This document shows, piece after piece, positions 1 to 9,140 of a DNA stretch of 64,000 bases. Under the pieces are notes generated by a model. It was not told where the DNA came from and did not search any database. It was given only the letters and a program-made list of their open reading frames with translations. The first letter of the stretch is position 1, and each line of letters starts with the position of its first letter. Both the position numbers and the translations under genes were made by a program. Source of the stretch: Caldilinea sp. CFX5 (GTDB lineage Bacteria; Chloroflexota; Anaerolineae; Caldilineales; Caldilineaceae); NCBI GenBank assembly GCA_021405325.1, contig QWII01000036.1, positions 22,877 to 86,876 on the forward strand, given 5' to 3'.

Positions 1-27
1 CTTGAAAGATTATACCGCTTAAGCTCT

Positions 28-90
28 CCGCTCTTGGCGAGTCCGTGACTGGCGCCAGCACAGGGCGAGTCACGGACTCGCCAAGAGCGG
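28..90. repeat. Perfect 23-bp inverted repeat
   Basis: The arms at 28-50 and 68-90 are exact reverse complements, separated by 17 nt. The core word is GAGTCCGTGACT. There is no T-tract after it, so it is not a typical intrinsic terminator. The word GTCCGTGAC recurs in the hairpin at 47360-47421. It lies downstream of the stop of the glycosyltransferase gene that follows. Confidence 0.85.
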
Positions 91-160
91 CTGTGAGCGG
101 GCTTAACGGGACAAAAGATCCGCTAATCCTGTGCTTCAGCAATGATATTGCAGGCGCCCA

Positions 161-1246
161 TCACCGCTGAAGCACCTGCGCAACCACAGCCTGTAGCCGT
201 TGCGTGATCACCGCTTCGCTACAGGCGGCTTGGTACAACTGATGGCCCTGTGTCGCCAGGCGGGCGCGCAAAGCCGGATCATCGTGTAAGGTCAGGATTG
301 CAGCGGCCAACGCTTGCGGATCGCTCGGATCGACCAGCAACGCCTGTTCCCCCGGCGCCAGCAAGGCGCGATTGGCGGGGGTGTCACCGGCGATCACCGC
401 TTTGGCCATAGCCAACATCTGGTAGATTTTGCCGGGCACCACCCGTCCGGCCTTGTCACTCTTGCCAAAGTGACCGCCCAAACAAATATCCGCCGCAGCC
501 AGCGCTTTGGCTAACCCGGACGGCGGCACCGGCGGTGCAAAGGTGAGGTTAGTCAGGCCCAGCGTTGCCGCCAGACTTTGCATCGCCGGCAGCAATGGCC
601 CGGCGCCGATCACGTGAAAGTGAATGGGCGCTGCTGGCAAGCGGGCGGCGGCGTGGAGAACGGTCTCCATCCCGTGGAGGGGCAGGAAGGTGGTATAGCT
701 CAGGACAATGGTCTTTCCGGCGGGTAGACCTTGCGCGTCCGGCGGCTTGGGCTGCGGGTGATAGATCGCTTCGCTGCAACCGACCGGCAGGGCGGTAAAC
801 TTTGCCCGTGGCAAACCGAAGGTCTCGACAAAATAATCGATATGTTGTATGGTGTCCAACAGCACATGATCGGCCCGCCGGCAAGTTGCCTGGTCCAACC
901 AGAAGGCGGCTTGCCCGGATAGCGAGTTGGGGGTAAACTGTTGGCGATCAAAGCTGAGGGTGTCATAGGTCGAGACAAAGGCATCGAAGAGAAGTGGTTG
1001 CCGAATCAGGCCACTGAGCAAGCGCAGGATGAGATGACCATAAAAGCCGATAAAGACCAGATCATACGACCCGGTCAAGAGGCGGGGCAAGGCCGCCGTC
1101 GCAATCCGCAGGCTATTGGTGAGCAGGGAAGCCGGCTGTTTTGCGGCGGCAATGACGTCAACGGCGCTAAAGCGTTGGCAGGCGCGTAAGAGAACTTCGT
1201 TGCGCGCATAGGTGATTTCGCGACCCGTTAAAAAGAGAACTCGCAT
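161..1246 (-). CDS. Glycosyltransferase, family 4-like
   Basis: This 361-residue protein most likely transfers a sugar from a nucleotide-sugar donor in the cytoplasm to a glycolipid or polysaccharide acceptor. Residues 1-170 resemble the acceptor Rossmann half. The C-terminal half carries the donor-site signature of GT4 enzymes, around GKIYQMLAMAKAVIAG (272-287), after a conserved HVIGAGP strand (211-217). The length is normal for the family. Donor and acceptor cannot be read from sequence. It is divergent from the cytochrome P450 gene with only 16 nt between start codons, so each promoter must lie in or near the other gene. The sugar-handling neighbours at 5.3-8.8 kb fit a surface-glycan role. 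Confidence 0.8.
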   Translation of the reverse strand: MRVLFLTGREITYARNEVLLRACQRFSAVDVIAAAKQPASLLTNSLRIATAALPRLLTGSYDLVFIGFYGHLILRLLSGLIRQPLLFDAFVSTYDTLSFDRQQFTPNSLSGQAAFWLDQATCRRADHVLLDTIQHIDYFVETFGLPRAKFTALPVGCSEAIYHPQPKPPDAQGLPAGKTIVLSYTTFLPLHGMETVLHAAARLPAAPIHFHVIGAGPLLPAMQSLAATLGLTNLTFAPPVPPSGLAKALAAADICLGGHFGKSDKAGRVVPGKIYQMLAMAKAVIAGDTPANRALLAPGEQALLVDPSDPQALAAAILTLHDDPALRARLATQGHQLYQAACSEAVITQRLQAVVAQVLQR

Positions 1247-1262
1247 CGGTAGCTATCCACTC

Positions 1263-2645
1263 ATGACAACCATCATTCAATCACCACCCAAGGTGCGTGC
1301 TTATCTGCCCTACCCTGATTTTCCCTTTAGCCTTGGTGGCGCGCACCGGCACTGGATTTTGAATTTGTTGGCCAATGCCCAGCGCCGTTATGGTGACATC
1401 TATTGCCTGGATCTTGGCATAAAGCAGGCAGTGATCCTGGCCCATCCTGATTATGCCCAGCACATCTTGCGCAACCAGGCCGCCAACTATCCCAAAGGGG
1501 GAGCGATCATGACCCCTTTGCGTTCGATTTCCGGCGCCGGCGTGACCACCGTCAGCGGTCAGGCCTGGCGGGCACAACGCCAGGCCATCCAACCCTTTTT
1601 TCAACGGCAGCACATTGCGGCGCAAATTCCTGCGATCCAGAGCAGCCTCGACGAACATTTTACCCGCTTGGCGCCCCAGCCGCTGCGGGCCACCCCCGTC
1701 AACATGAGCGCATTTTTTGCCCTGCTCACCGCCCAGCTTACCGCCACCAATCTTCTGAGCGTCCCCTTCGCGCTCGAACAAGGTCAGCAATTGGATAGCG
1801 CCATCAATCGCCTCAACCAGCAGGCCCTCCACGGCATTTTAGCGCCACTGGCGCCGACGTGGTTGCCTATGTCCGGCCGGCGGCGTCATCAGGCGGTAAT
1901 CCGGCAGATTCATGGCGTGATCGATGCCCTGATCGACGCCGGTCAGCAGCAGAACACCGATGCAGACACCCTCTTGGCAACCCTGACGGCCCGTGCGCAG
2001 ATGGTGGCTGATCCGGCCCAAGCCCGGCAACAGCTTCATGATGAAGTGCTGGCGCTCATGGTGGCCGGCTATGAAACGACCGCCACCGGCTTGAGTTGGG
2101 CTTGTTATCTATTGAGCCAACACCCGGCAACGTTGGCGGCTGTGCAGCAGGAGATTGCTCAGGTCATCGGCGACCGGGCGCCAACCGCCGCCGAGCTGGC
2201 GGCCTTGCCCTATCTGGCCGCCGTCATCTACGAGACCTTGCGGCTCTACCCACCGAGTTGGCGCCTCTCACGCGTTGCCGTGGCCGCCGATCAGATTGAT
2301 GGCTTTCAGCTTGCGCCGGGCCAGTCGGTGCTGACGCTGGTCTATCTGATCCACCGGCATCCGGCCTTTTGGACGGAGCCGGATCGCTTTCTCCCGGAAC
2401 GCTTTCTGACGGAACCGGCCGGCTTGCCGACAACACCGGCGTGGCTGCCTTTTGGCCTGGGCAGCCGCAAGTGTGTGGGGCAGGATCTGGCGCTGTTGGA
2501 GATGAAATTAGTCCTAATTGCCCTCTTACAACGGTATCATCTGGCGCCCCACACGCTCCATCATCCCCGTTTACAACTCGCCATGATTCTCAAGCCACGG
2601 CACGATCTCTGGCTCAGGTTGACAACACGGGCCGCTGCTGGATAA
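1263..2645 (+). CDS. Cytochrome P450
   Basis: This 460-residue haem monooxygenase inserts oxygen into an unknown organic substrate using electrons from ferredoxin or flavodoxin partners. All P450 signatures are present: the I-helix AGYETT (268-273), the K-helix ExxR as ETLR (324-327), and the haem loop PFGLGSRKCVG with Cys404 as axial ligand. There is no membrane anchor, as is usual in bacteria. The frame is open upstream to 1212, but ATG 1263 places the protein start just before the conserved N-terminal region and avoids overlapping the divergent gene. The 3' end overlaps the convergent DUF362 gene by 32 nt. A 2Fe-2S ferredoxin exists at 33.2 kb, but a pairing is speculative. Confidence 0.92.
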   Translation: MTTIIQSPPKVRAYLPYPDFPFSLGGAHRHWILNLLANAQRRYGDIYCLDLGIKQAVILAHPDYAQHILRNQAANYPKGGAIMTPLRSISGAGVTTVSGQAWRAQRQAIQPFFQRQHIAAQIPAIQSSLDEHFTRLAPQPLRATPVNMSAFFALLTAQLTATNLLSVPFALEQGQQLDSAINRLNQQALHGILAPLAPTWLPMSGRRRHQAVIRQIHGVIDALIDAGQQQNTDADTLLATLTARAQMVADPAQARQQLHDEVLALMVAGYETTATGLSWACYLLSQHPATLAAVQQEIAQVIGDRAPTAAELAALPYLAAVIYETLRLYPPSWRLSRVAVAADQIDGFQLAPGQSVLTLVYLIHRHPAFWTEPDRFLPERFLTEPAGLPTTPAWLPFGLGSRKCVGQDLALLEMKLVLIALLQRYHLAPHTLHHPRLQLAMILKPRHDLWLRLTTRAAAG

Positions 2646-3636
2646 GCTGGCGCGCTTGTGGGTGCTGCCACTGCCGCTGGGCTTGGTGTTGCGGATGGGG
2701 TGTGAAGGAACGCCGCACCGCACCTGGTGTGGTATTACCGACAACGGTGATCGCATCTAGGTCAGCGACGCCTAGCCCGGCTTGAGCGCAATAGGCAAGA
2801 TAGCCCACTTCATCCAGCCGAAAGCCCATGAGGTGGGCAGCCAGCACATCCACCGCCAGCGGGTCAGTCCCCGCCAGCGCAATCCCCCACGGCACCGGCG
2901 CCCCATCAATCGGGCCGGCGCCCTCCATCGCCACAAAGCCATCCACAAGGCTGAGATGGGGACGCACCAGCGGCGCCAATTGGGCGAGATAGAGATTGAT
3001 CAGGGGGTAACTTTGGTGCATGGCGCGCTTGTCACTGCCCCAACCGTTGCCATGTCCCAGAACAATCTGCCCCAGGCGGTCCAGCCAATGGGGGCGCGTG
3101 TGCGCCTTGGCCACCCGGCGATTGACCAGCGCGCCCATGATCATATTTTTCAACGCCATTGTCACCAACACTGTGTCGTGGGTCTTGGGCAGCGACAGCG
3201 AGATGCGACAATCACTCGCGACGATGGTGCGCGCCAGGCGTAAGGTCAACGGCTTTTTCGTCTGATTCGGCAGCAGCACGGCAACGGTTTCATCACCATT
3301 CAGATCGAGCAGTTGACAGCCATAGCGCTGCGCCAACGCCGGATAACCATGCGCCGCAAAGGCTGCGGTGGTGGCGTGGAGCGCGGCGCCTTCGGCGATG
3401 GTCAACGGGCCACGGTAGTGATCCCGGATCATTGCCAACACAGCTTGCAAGGTGTCAGGATGGGTGTTGGCGTAAGGCCGATCATACATGACAAGATTCG
3501 GTTTGACGACAACGCGTTCATAGTCATGCCACGGCAGCGTCGCGATGATTTCGCCCAATGCCTGACGAACCGCCGTCGTGCGTTCGGTGCTGTGAACGAG
3601 GGCAACCTGGGCGGTGCGGTCTGGTTGTGGTTGCAT
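2614..3636 (-). CDS. DUF362 domain protein
   Basis: This 340-residue protein matches the DUF362 family, whose members often sit beside ferredoxin domains or redox enzymes and whose reaction is poorly defined. Recognisable parts are VVKPNLV near the N terminus, SLPKTHD in the middle, and a late DPLAVDVLAAHLMG block. The fused 4Fe-4S domain seen in some relatives is absent. I chose ATG 3636 because AAAGGA lies 9 nt upstream; ATG 3657 would overlap the upstream gene's stop. It is the second gene after the phosphodiesterase-like gene on the same strand, so the two are probably co-transcribed. Confidence 0.75.
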   Translation of the reverse strand: MQPQPDRTAQVALVHSTERTTAVRQALGEIIATLPWHDYERVVVKPNLVMYDRPYANTHPDTLQAVLAMIRDHYRGPLTIAEGAALHATTAAFAAHGYPALAQRYGCQLLDLNGDETVAVLLPNQTKKPLTLRLARTIVASDCRISLSLPKTHDTVLVTMALKNMIMGALVNRRVAKAHTRPHWLDRLGQIVLGHGNGWGSDKRAMHQSYPLINLYLAQLAPLVRPHLSLVDGFVAMEGAGPIDGAPVPWGIALAGTDPLAVDVLAAHLMGFRLDEVGYLAYCAQAGLGVADLDAITVVGNTTPGAVRRSFTPHPQHQAQRQWQHPQARQLIQQRPVLST

Positions 3637-3649
3637 GAAGCATTGTCCT

Positions 3650-5110
3650 TTACTCATCAAAAAGTCCCGCCGGCACCCTGCCATCCATTGCCGGCGCCGC
3701 CGCCACACCGAGGGCATGGAGGGTAATCGGCGCAATGTCACAGAGCGATGCCGTCAACTGCCCGCCGGCTTTGACGCCTGGCCCGGCGACCACGATTGTC
3801 CCATCGGGCGTGTGATCGCCGGTGATCAAGGGATGGAGGTGGGTGGCAATCACGGCCGGGTTCCAGGTCAACAAAAGGTCGGGTAGGAGGTGGTCAGTAC
3901 CATTCATGATCGCCGCCGGGTTGCGCTCGACTTGGGTGAGATAGGGAACGCCGTTCGCTTCATCACGCCAGTTGAGCAACGCCGTTGTCACCCGCGCACA
4001 AATTGCTTCGTACTCAGCCGCCGTCACACACCCCTCCGCTTGCCGGCCCTGGCGATTAATCCACAGTTCCAGATGATCGAGGGCGGCGTAGACTTGGGTG
4101 CGCGGCCAATCAATGCCGCCAATACGCAATTCTGTCTCTACCAAACGGCGCAGCGCCGGCAAACTTGCCAACAACTGCTGCCGGCGGCGAAAGCTGACCA
4201 GCCGACGCATTGAGGAGAGCAACCAACGACTGACGGTGCGTTTGGTCGAACGGGCCGCGGGCCGATAGTGGAGAAACCCTTGCGCGGCCAGCCAGCGGTT
4301 GAGGTGGTCGCGCGTGCCCGTGAGGGGGCCGAAGCCATGATCCGAACAGAGGATCATTACCCCATCGGGCGGCAGATGCGCCAGGAGGCGGCCAAGCTGT
4401 TGATCGACCAGACGATAGCCCTCGCTCATCTGGTTATAACCGGTAGAACCGGGCGCGGCGCCCCAATAATAATGTTGCCAGACGTCGGGTAGACTGTAGA
4501 CGACGACAAAGAGATCCCAAGCTTCCTGGGTCAGCAGATACTCAGCAGTGCGTGTCCGCGCCGCGGTTTCGCGTTGAACAGCGCGGCGTCCGGCGTCGAG
4601 TTGACCCCGTTGCATATACGAAGCCAGCCCACAGTCAATCATATAGTCGATCCCCTGGCGGCGCAGCTCCTGATAGAGCGTTGGCGGATAGGCAAAGCCG
4701 GGCGCACGTTCGCTAGGGGCATCAATGCCGGCGAGCAGCACCCCGTTGAGCGGCTGGGCCGGGTAGCTCATGGGTACATTGAGGACAACGGCCCGTCGAC
4801 CAGCCTGGCCGGCCACCTGCCAGAAGAAGGGTCGGCGACAATCGGCGCCTTTCGTCGCCTGCAATTGATAGCCGCCGGCTTGATGGTGAAAATCGTGGAG
4901 AATGCCATGTTGGGCGGGTAAGCAGCCGGTGGCAAAGGTAGCCCAGGTCGGCCCGGTGGTCATGTTGGTGACCGATTGCAGAACACCATGCGCCCCGGTC
5001 GCCAGCAGGCGCGCCAGGTGCGGCAACTGCCCCTGGTCAACCAGGGGTAGGAGCATCTGTAATGTCAGACCATCCAGCCCAATCACCATCACCTTGCAAC
5101 GACGATCCAT
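3650..5110 (-). CDS. Alkaline phosphatase superfamily (phosphodiesterase/pyrophosphatase type)
   Basis: This 486-residue hydrolase belongs to the type I phosphodiesterase/nucleotide pyrophosphatase group. The N terminus carries the metal-binding strand VIGLDG with Asp13 and the nucleophile region TTGPTWATFATG (51-62), where a Thr attacks phosphorus. A later SDHGFGP supplies second-metal ligands. No signal peptide is visible, so action is probably cytoplasmic or on exported lipid-linked groups by another route. The open frame runs 31 codons further upstream, but that stretch is a repeat element. ATG 5110 is preceded by AAGGAAAAGGGAAG. Substrate is unknown; in glycan clusters such enzymes act on phospho-substituents or nucleotide sugars. 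Confidence 0.8.
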   Translation of the reverse strand: MDRRCKVMVIGLDGLTLQMLLPLVDQGQLPHLARLLATGAHGVLQSVTNMTTGPTWATFATGCLPAQHGILHDFHHQAGGYQLQATKGADCRRPFFWQVAGQAGRRAVVLNVPMSYPAQPLNGVLLAGIDAPSERAPGFAYPPTLYQELRRQGIDYMIDCGLASYMQRGQLDAGRRAVQRETAARTRTAEYLLTQEAWDLFVVVYSLPDVWQHYYWGAAPGSTGYNQMSEGYRLVDQQLGRLLAHLPPDGVMILCSDHGFGPLTGTRDHLNRWLAAQGFLHYRPAARSTKRTVSRWLLSSMRRLVSFRRRQQLLASLPALRRLVETELRIGGIDWPRTQVYAALDHLELWINRQGRQAEGCVTAAEYEAICARVTTALLNWRDEANGVPYLTQVERNPAAIMNGTDHLLPDLLLTWNPAVIATHLHPLITGDHTPDGTIVVAGPGVKAGGQLTASLCDIAPITLHALGVAAAPAMDGRVPAGLFDE

Positions 5111-5130
5111 CTTCCCTTTTCCTTGGACAA

Positions 5131-5192
5131 TCGTAGGGGCGCTCCCGTATATTCGGCAAGCCAGAGGCGCCCGCAAGGGAGCGCCCCTACGA
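5131..5192. repeat. Perfect 16-bp inverted repeat
   Basis: The arms at 5131-5146 (TCGTAGGGGCGCTCCC) and 5177-5192 are exact reverse complements around a 30-nt loop. The element sits in the gap between divergent genes. It lacks a T-tract, and there is no gene end here to terminate. Confidence 0.85.
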
Positions 5193-5298
5193 TATGAAAT
5201 CACTTGCTCAAAGTTGATCGGCTTATCAAAAACTATCCTTTTAGCCGCTGTGCGGTGTATACTGTGTTCATCTTAAACAAAGTATTGCCGAAGAACAA

Positions 5299-6201
5299 AT
5301 GTGTACTCACCTGATTTATCCAATTATTGTCAACTGGAATCTGGCCGGCGAGACTATTCCCTGTGTTGAATCATTGCTCATGGCCGGCATACCGGCGGCG
5401 CAGATTATTGTTGTGGACAACGGTTCACAAGATGACTCCGTGGCGCAACTGACGGCGCGCTTTGGCAACCAGATCCGCTTAATCAGCCAGCCGACCAATC
5501 TCGGCTTTGCCGGCGGCAACAATATCGGCATTGAGGTGGCCTTGTCAGCCGGCGCCGAATGGGTGTTGCTGGTTAACAATGATACGGTGGCGGCGCCGAC
5601 GTTTATACAGGAGCTGGAGGCCACCATCACCCAGCAGCCGGACTACCGAATCATCGGCCCGTTGATTCTCTACTATAGCGAACCGAACCGCATCTGGTCG
5701 CTCGGTGATCGGCTGGTGCCGGGCACGCTCATCACCCGCCGGCTCTGGCACGATGAGCCGGTGCCAGAGCCGTTGGCCGCGTTCATCCCGGTTGATTTTC
5801 TCAATGCCTGCTGTATGTTGATCCACCGCACCGTCTTTGAACAGATCGGGCTGCTGGATGCCAACTACTTTATGTATGCCGAGGATGTCGATTTCTGCTG
5901 GCGGGCGCGGCGGGCCGGCATCCAATTGGGCTGTGCCACCAAGGCGCACATCTGGCACAAAGTTTCGCGCAGCACTGGGATCTATCATCCCCAAGCGCGT
6001 TACTGGCGCATCAGCAACCAGATCAAGGTCTATCGCACCCATGCCCGGCGCTGGCAACTCCCCATGATGTTCGGCTTTACGTTGATCCGCAGCCTCAAAC
6101 TGGCGGCGGTTGATTTCTCGCAAAAACGGACGCTGCTGGCGCAAGAGACTTTACGCGCCTGGCGTGATGGATGGTGGCGTAATGGAATCAGTACCTTGTA
6201 A
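5299..6201 (+). CDS. Glycosyltransferase family 2
   Basis: This 300-residue GT-A-fold enzyme uses a nucleotide sugar, probably to extend a surface polysaccharide or glycolipid in the cytoplasm or at the inner membrane face. It has the opening VNWN strand (11-14), VVDNGSQDDS (38-47) for nucleotide binding, LVNNDT (91-96) in the place of the metal-binding DxD, and YAEDVDFCWRARRAG near 193 with the acidic catalytic region typical of rhamnosyltransferase-like GT2 proteins. It heads a four-gene run in which the genes overlap, so all four are probably translated from one mRNA. A TATACT hexamer at 5258-5263 is a possible -10 box, with no clear -35. Confidence 0.85.
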   Translation: MCTHLIYPIIVNWNLAGETIPCVESLLMAGIPAAQIIVVDNGSQDDSVAQLTARFGNQIRLISQPTNLGFAGGNNIGIEVALSAGAEWVLLVNNDTVAAPTFIQELEATITQQPDYRIIGPLILYYSEPNRIWSLGDRLVPGTLITRRLWHDEPVPEPLAAFIPVDFLNACCMLIHRTVFEQIGLLDANYFMYAEDVDFCWRARRAGIQLGCATKAHIWHKVSRSTGIYHPQARYWRISNQIKVYRTHARRWQLPMMFGFTLIRSLKLAAVDFSQKRTLLAQETLRAWRDGWWRNGISTL

Positions 6202-7126
6202 TCTTTGTGGCTCGGCGACGACTGAACCCTTTACCGCGGTCGTCGATCTGTTGTTGGAGCGGTTGAACGTCAAGACGACGTTGGTGCGCTGCCGGCAATG
6301 TGGCTTGGTCTACCAGAATCCACGCCCGACGCTGGCGGAAATGGGGCAACATTACCCGCCTGAGTATGAATCCTACACCGACCAGACCGTGCAGACCAAA
6401 CGCAACTGGCTGTTGCAAAAGGCGGTTCAGCATGGCACCAACAAGCGCTGCCGCTTTGTCACCAAACACAAACCGGCCGGCAAGCTACTTGACATCGGCT
6501 GCGCCATGGGCGGCTTTTTGCTGGGCATGCGCGACCAGGGTGGCTGGACGTTGAGCGGGGTGGAGGTCAATCAGGCGGTGGCGGCGGCAGCCAGAGAACG
6601 GCATGGCCTCGATGTCTTTGCCGGCACCCTGGAAGAAGCAAATTTTCCCACCGCGGCCTTTGATGTCGTCACCCTTTGGGATGTCTTTGAGCATCTGCAC
6701 GATCCCTACCATGCCTTAACCGAGATCCATCGGATTCTGCGCCCGGATGGGATTGTGGTCATTCGTGTCCCGAATCTGGCAAGTTGGGATGCCAAGCTCT
6801 TTGGCCCAACCTGGGCCGGGCTGGATTCGCCGCGCCACCTCTATCTCTTGACACCGGAAACGCTGACGGCCTTTTTGACCAAGGCGGGCTTTGCGGTAGT
6901 CGAGCATAGTTGCGCCATCGGCAGCTATGTGACCTTTGTCCTGAGCATTCGTTTTTGGCTCACGGCGCGCGGCGTCTCGGCCAAAACCAAAGCGCTGCTG
7001 ATGAAGTTGTTATATCATCCGGTGGCGCGTCTGCTCAGTGCGCCGCTCTTTTACCTGGTTAGTATGACCCGGCGTGGCCCACTACTGGTCACGGTCGCCC
7101 GCAAAGTTGAGGCGGAAAAATCATGA
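6182..7126 (+). CDS. Zn-ribbon class I methyltransferase
   Basis: This 314-residue S-adenosylmethionine-dependent methyltransferase opens with a zinc-ribbon made of C6-x2-C9 and C37-x2-C40. The SAM-binding motif I is LLDIGCAMGGFL (102-113). Later DVVTLWDVFEHLHDP and a post-motif RVP segment are typical of the methyltransf_23-like group in sugar biosynthesis clusters. Similar zinc-ribbon proteins C-methylate dTDP-sugars, but this substrate is not shown. ATG 6182 starts directly before the zinc ribbon and overlaps the glycosyltransferase stop by 20 nt; ATG 6167 is an alternative. It overlaps the next gene by ATGA. Confidence 0.82.
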   Translation: MESVPCNLCGSATTEPFTAVVDLLLERLNVKTTLVRCRQCGLVYQNPRPTLAEMGQHYPPEYESYTDQTVQTKRNWLLQKAVQHGTNKRCRFVTKHKPAGKLLDIGCAMGGFLLGMRDQGGWTLSGVEVNQAVAAAARERHGLDVFAGTLEEANFPTAAFDVVTLWDVFEHLHDPYHALTEIHRILRPDGIVVIRVPNLASWDAKLFGPTWAGLDSPRHLYLLTPETLTAFLTKAGFAVVEHSCAIGSYVTFVLSIRFWLTARGVSAKTKALLMKLLYHPVARLLSAPLFYLVSMTRRGPLLVTVARKVEAEKS

Positions 7127-7899
7127 TTGAAATTCGTCACCGCACCATCCGCCAGGGGCAATCGACCCAAGCGGCCTATGATCACTTATATCAAGCGCGC
7201 GAAATTCTCATGCGCGACTCCTTTTATTTATGGCTCATTGAATTGATCGCACCCCAACCGGGTGAGCTTTTGTTGGATGTGGCGTGCGGCCAAGGGCGCC
7301 TGGTGCAACTGGCCGCCGAACAGGGCTTCAATGCTACCGGTGTCGATTTTTCCTACGCCGGCATGGCAACTGCCGCCCAACAGACGCCCGCCGCCCAATG
7401 GCTGTTGGCCGATGGCGAGGCATTGCCCATTGCCGATGGCTCGATTGATTGTCTGCTCAATATTGGTAGCCTGGAACATTATGAACATCCCTTGCAAGGG
7501 GTGCGCGAATTGGCCCGCCTCTTAAAACCGAATGGTCGCGCCTGCATTCTCTTGCCCAATGCCTATGGGCTATTTGGCAATATTCAGTATGTCTTAAAAA
7601 CGGGTGAGGTACTTGATGATGGACAGCCGCTCCAACGCTATGCCACCCGGCGAACCTGGGAAACCTTGTTAGCGCGCGGGGGGCTACAGGTAGAACGCCT
7701 TGTTCCCTATAGTGAAGTAAACTGGCCCCGAACGTGTCAAGATTGGCTTTGGCTGGCGCGTAGACCACAGAAAGTAGTGCGCGCCTTTTTAGCTACCTTT
7801 GTCCCCCATAATTTTGCCAACCAACTTGTTTTCCTCTGTCGGCGGGCGCCACAAGAACCCAGCAATGAACCATATCCGATGTGGGCGCTGCCATGGTAA
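7123..7899 (+). CDS. Class I SAM-dependent methyltransferase
   Basis: This 258-residue methyltransferase has motif I at LLLDVACGQGRL (49-60), an acidic VDFSYAGM strand after it, and a GSLEHYEHP segment matching the late SAM-pocket motif of Methyltransf_11 proteins. It lacks the zinc-ribbon of its upstream neighbour. The start codon overlaps the previous stop as ATGA, which indicates translational coupling. The protein probably methylates a sugar or small molecule of the same glycan pathway. The substrate cannot be named from sequence. Confidence 0.82.
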   Translation: MIEIRHRTIRQGQSTQAAYDHLYQAREILMRDSFYLWLIELIAPQPGELLLDVACGQGRLVQLAAEQGFNATGVDFSYAGMATAAQQTPAAQWLLADGEALPIADGSIDCLLNIGSLEHYEHPLQGVRELARLLKPNGRACILLPNAYGLFGNIQYVLKTGEVLDDGQPLQRYATRRTWETLLARGGLQVERLVPYSEVNWPRTCQDWLWLARRPQKVVRAFLATFVPHNFANQLVFLCRRAPQEPSNEPYPMWALPW

Positions 7900-8807
7900 A
7901 ACGCCTGACCAGCCGTTCCCCGGCGCGGCTTTTCTTGATCGCTGGTACGCTGGTCTGTACCCTGGCGATTCTGGCCTTTTTGCTCTATCGGGAACGGGAA
8001 CTGCTCTTACAGATTCAGTGGCGTTTTGACCCGTGGCTGGTCATTGGCGCCTTCCTGGCCTATGTATTTGGTTTAATGATGGCTGTCCTTGTGTGGGCTG
8101 ATCTTATGCACTGTTTTGGCAGTACGTTACCGGCCACCACCCACATGGAATATTTCTGTTTATCGCATCTGGCGAAACGGTTGCCCGGCACAGTTTGGTA
8201 TTTGGCCGGGCGCAGTTACTTGTATAAACAAGTGGGTGAATCGTTGCGACGAGTCACCTTTGCCAGTAGTGTCGAATTGTTGATTACCTTCTTATCCGGC
8301 ATGTTAACCAGCCTGTTCTTTTTCGGTTATTCTCTGACCGAGCTGACGCGTTTGCCGTGGTGGGGCTGGATCGCGCTGGCGGCATTGGGCTTACTATTAC
8401 TACACCCGCGTTCCTTACACTATTGGTCGCAACGCTTCAACATCAGCGATCTCCCAACGCTTCACTTTGGGCGGCTATTGCTTTGGATTGCGCTTTATAG
8501 TCTGGCTTGGATCGTCGGCGGTCTTATTTTGTTTGTAGTTTGTAATTTGGTGATCGCTGTCCCCCTGTCCCATCTTCCTTATCTGATCGGCTGTTGGAGC
8601 TTGATTGGCACATTGGCCTTTCTAGTCCTTTTTCTGCCGAGCAATTTAGGCTTTTCCGAAGTCGGGTTGAGTTTATTGTTGGCAACGATTGTGCCTTCCG
8701 CATTGGCCGTTGTCATTGCCATTGTAAATCGCGTGATTGTCTTAATCTACGAAATCGCCGGCATCGCCGTCGTTGTTTGGCTCATTCGCTTGTCGCGTAG
8801 TCGATAG
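7893..8807 (+). CDS. Lysylphosphatidylglycerol synthase TM-region (UPF0104) family protein
   Basis: This 304-residue integral membrane protein has about eight hydrophobic segments, starting at residues 12-30. It matches the flippase-like transmembrane part of lysylphosphatidylglycerol synthase (UPF0104), including HLAKRLPGTVWYLAGR and the late FLPSNLGFSEVG loop. It lacks the cytosolic aminoacyl-transferase domain of MprF, so it is more likely to move or flip a lipid-linked molecule than to make lysyl-lipid. ATG 7893 overlaps the previous stop; a GTG at 7881 is possible. It ends the four-gene glycan operon. A 31-nt inverted-repeat arm covers its last codons, so the repeat has shaped its C terminus. 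Confidence 0.8.
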   Translation: MVKRLTSRSPARLFLIAGTLVCTLAILAFLLYRERELLLQIQWRFDPWLVIGAFLAYVFGLMMAVLVWADLMHCFGSTLPATTHMEYFCLSHLAKRLPGTVWYLAGRSYLYKQVGESLRRVTFASSVELLITFLSGMLTSLFFFGYSLTELTRLPWWGWIALAALGLLLLHPRSLHYWSQRFNISDLPTLHFGRLLLWIALYSLAWIVGGLILFVVCNLVIAVPLSHLPYLIGCWSLIGTLAFLVLFLPSNLGFSEVGLSLLLATIVPSALAVVIAIVNRVIVLIYEIAGIAVVVWLIRLSRSR

Positions 8808-8914
8808 TCGTTTGGTCGCATCGTCCACAGTTAGTTGCTGTTGCGGTAATGTGGGTGGGTTAACGTTTGCATGACCAATTCCACGACCAAACGACTATCG
8901 ACTACGCGACAAGC
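8788..8914. repeat. Inverted repeat with 31-nt perfect arms overlapping a stop codon
   Basis: The arms at 8788-8818 and 8884-8914 are exact reverse complements separated by 65 nt. The left arm contains the stop codon (8805-8807) of the membrane-protein gene. The arms are made of the tandem-like words GTCGCGTAGTCGATAGTCG. The same kind of words occurs inside the CHAT gene at about 21.8 kb. There is no T-tract and no obvious target-site duplication. Confidence 0.88.
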
Positions 8915-9140
8915 AACGGCAAACGGCTCTACCAGTGGTAATACCCCGTTCGGGTTAGTCATTTTTTGGGGTTTTGGTGTGCAGAGAATACGCCATAGAA
9001 GGTATTGAAATGGATGGGAAAAGGGCCTACAATGAGCTTCGACAATGTCTTGCCGTCACACGTTGTTGTACAAAGTTGTCATCATGTCCGATCAAAAATC
9101 GATTTTCAATGGTAAGCGATGGAATAAAGGAGAGTTCAAA
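8808..9140. other. Intergenic region with repeat and promoter
   Basis: This gap holds the right half of the 8788-8914 inverted repeat and, further on, a sigma-70-like promoter at 9005-9033. I see no further gene in it. Confidence 0.6.
9005..9033 (+). promoter_or_regulatory. Sigma-70-like promoter for the secreted repeat protein
   Basis: TTGAAA at 9005-9010 and TACAAT at 9028-9033 are separated by 17 nt, close to consensus. The ATG of the secreted protein is about 100 nt downstream, leaving a long leader. Confidence 0.55.

Noticed and set aside
5111..5203. Longer N terminus of the phosphodiesterase
   Set aside because: The extension translates a repeat element and precedes a well-placed ribosome site at 5110.
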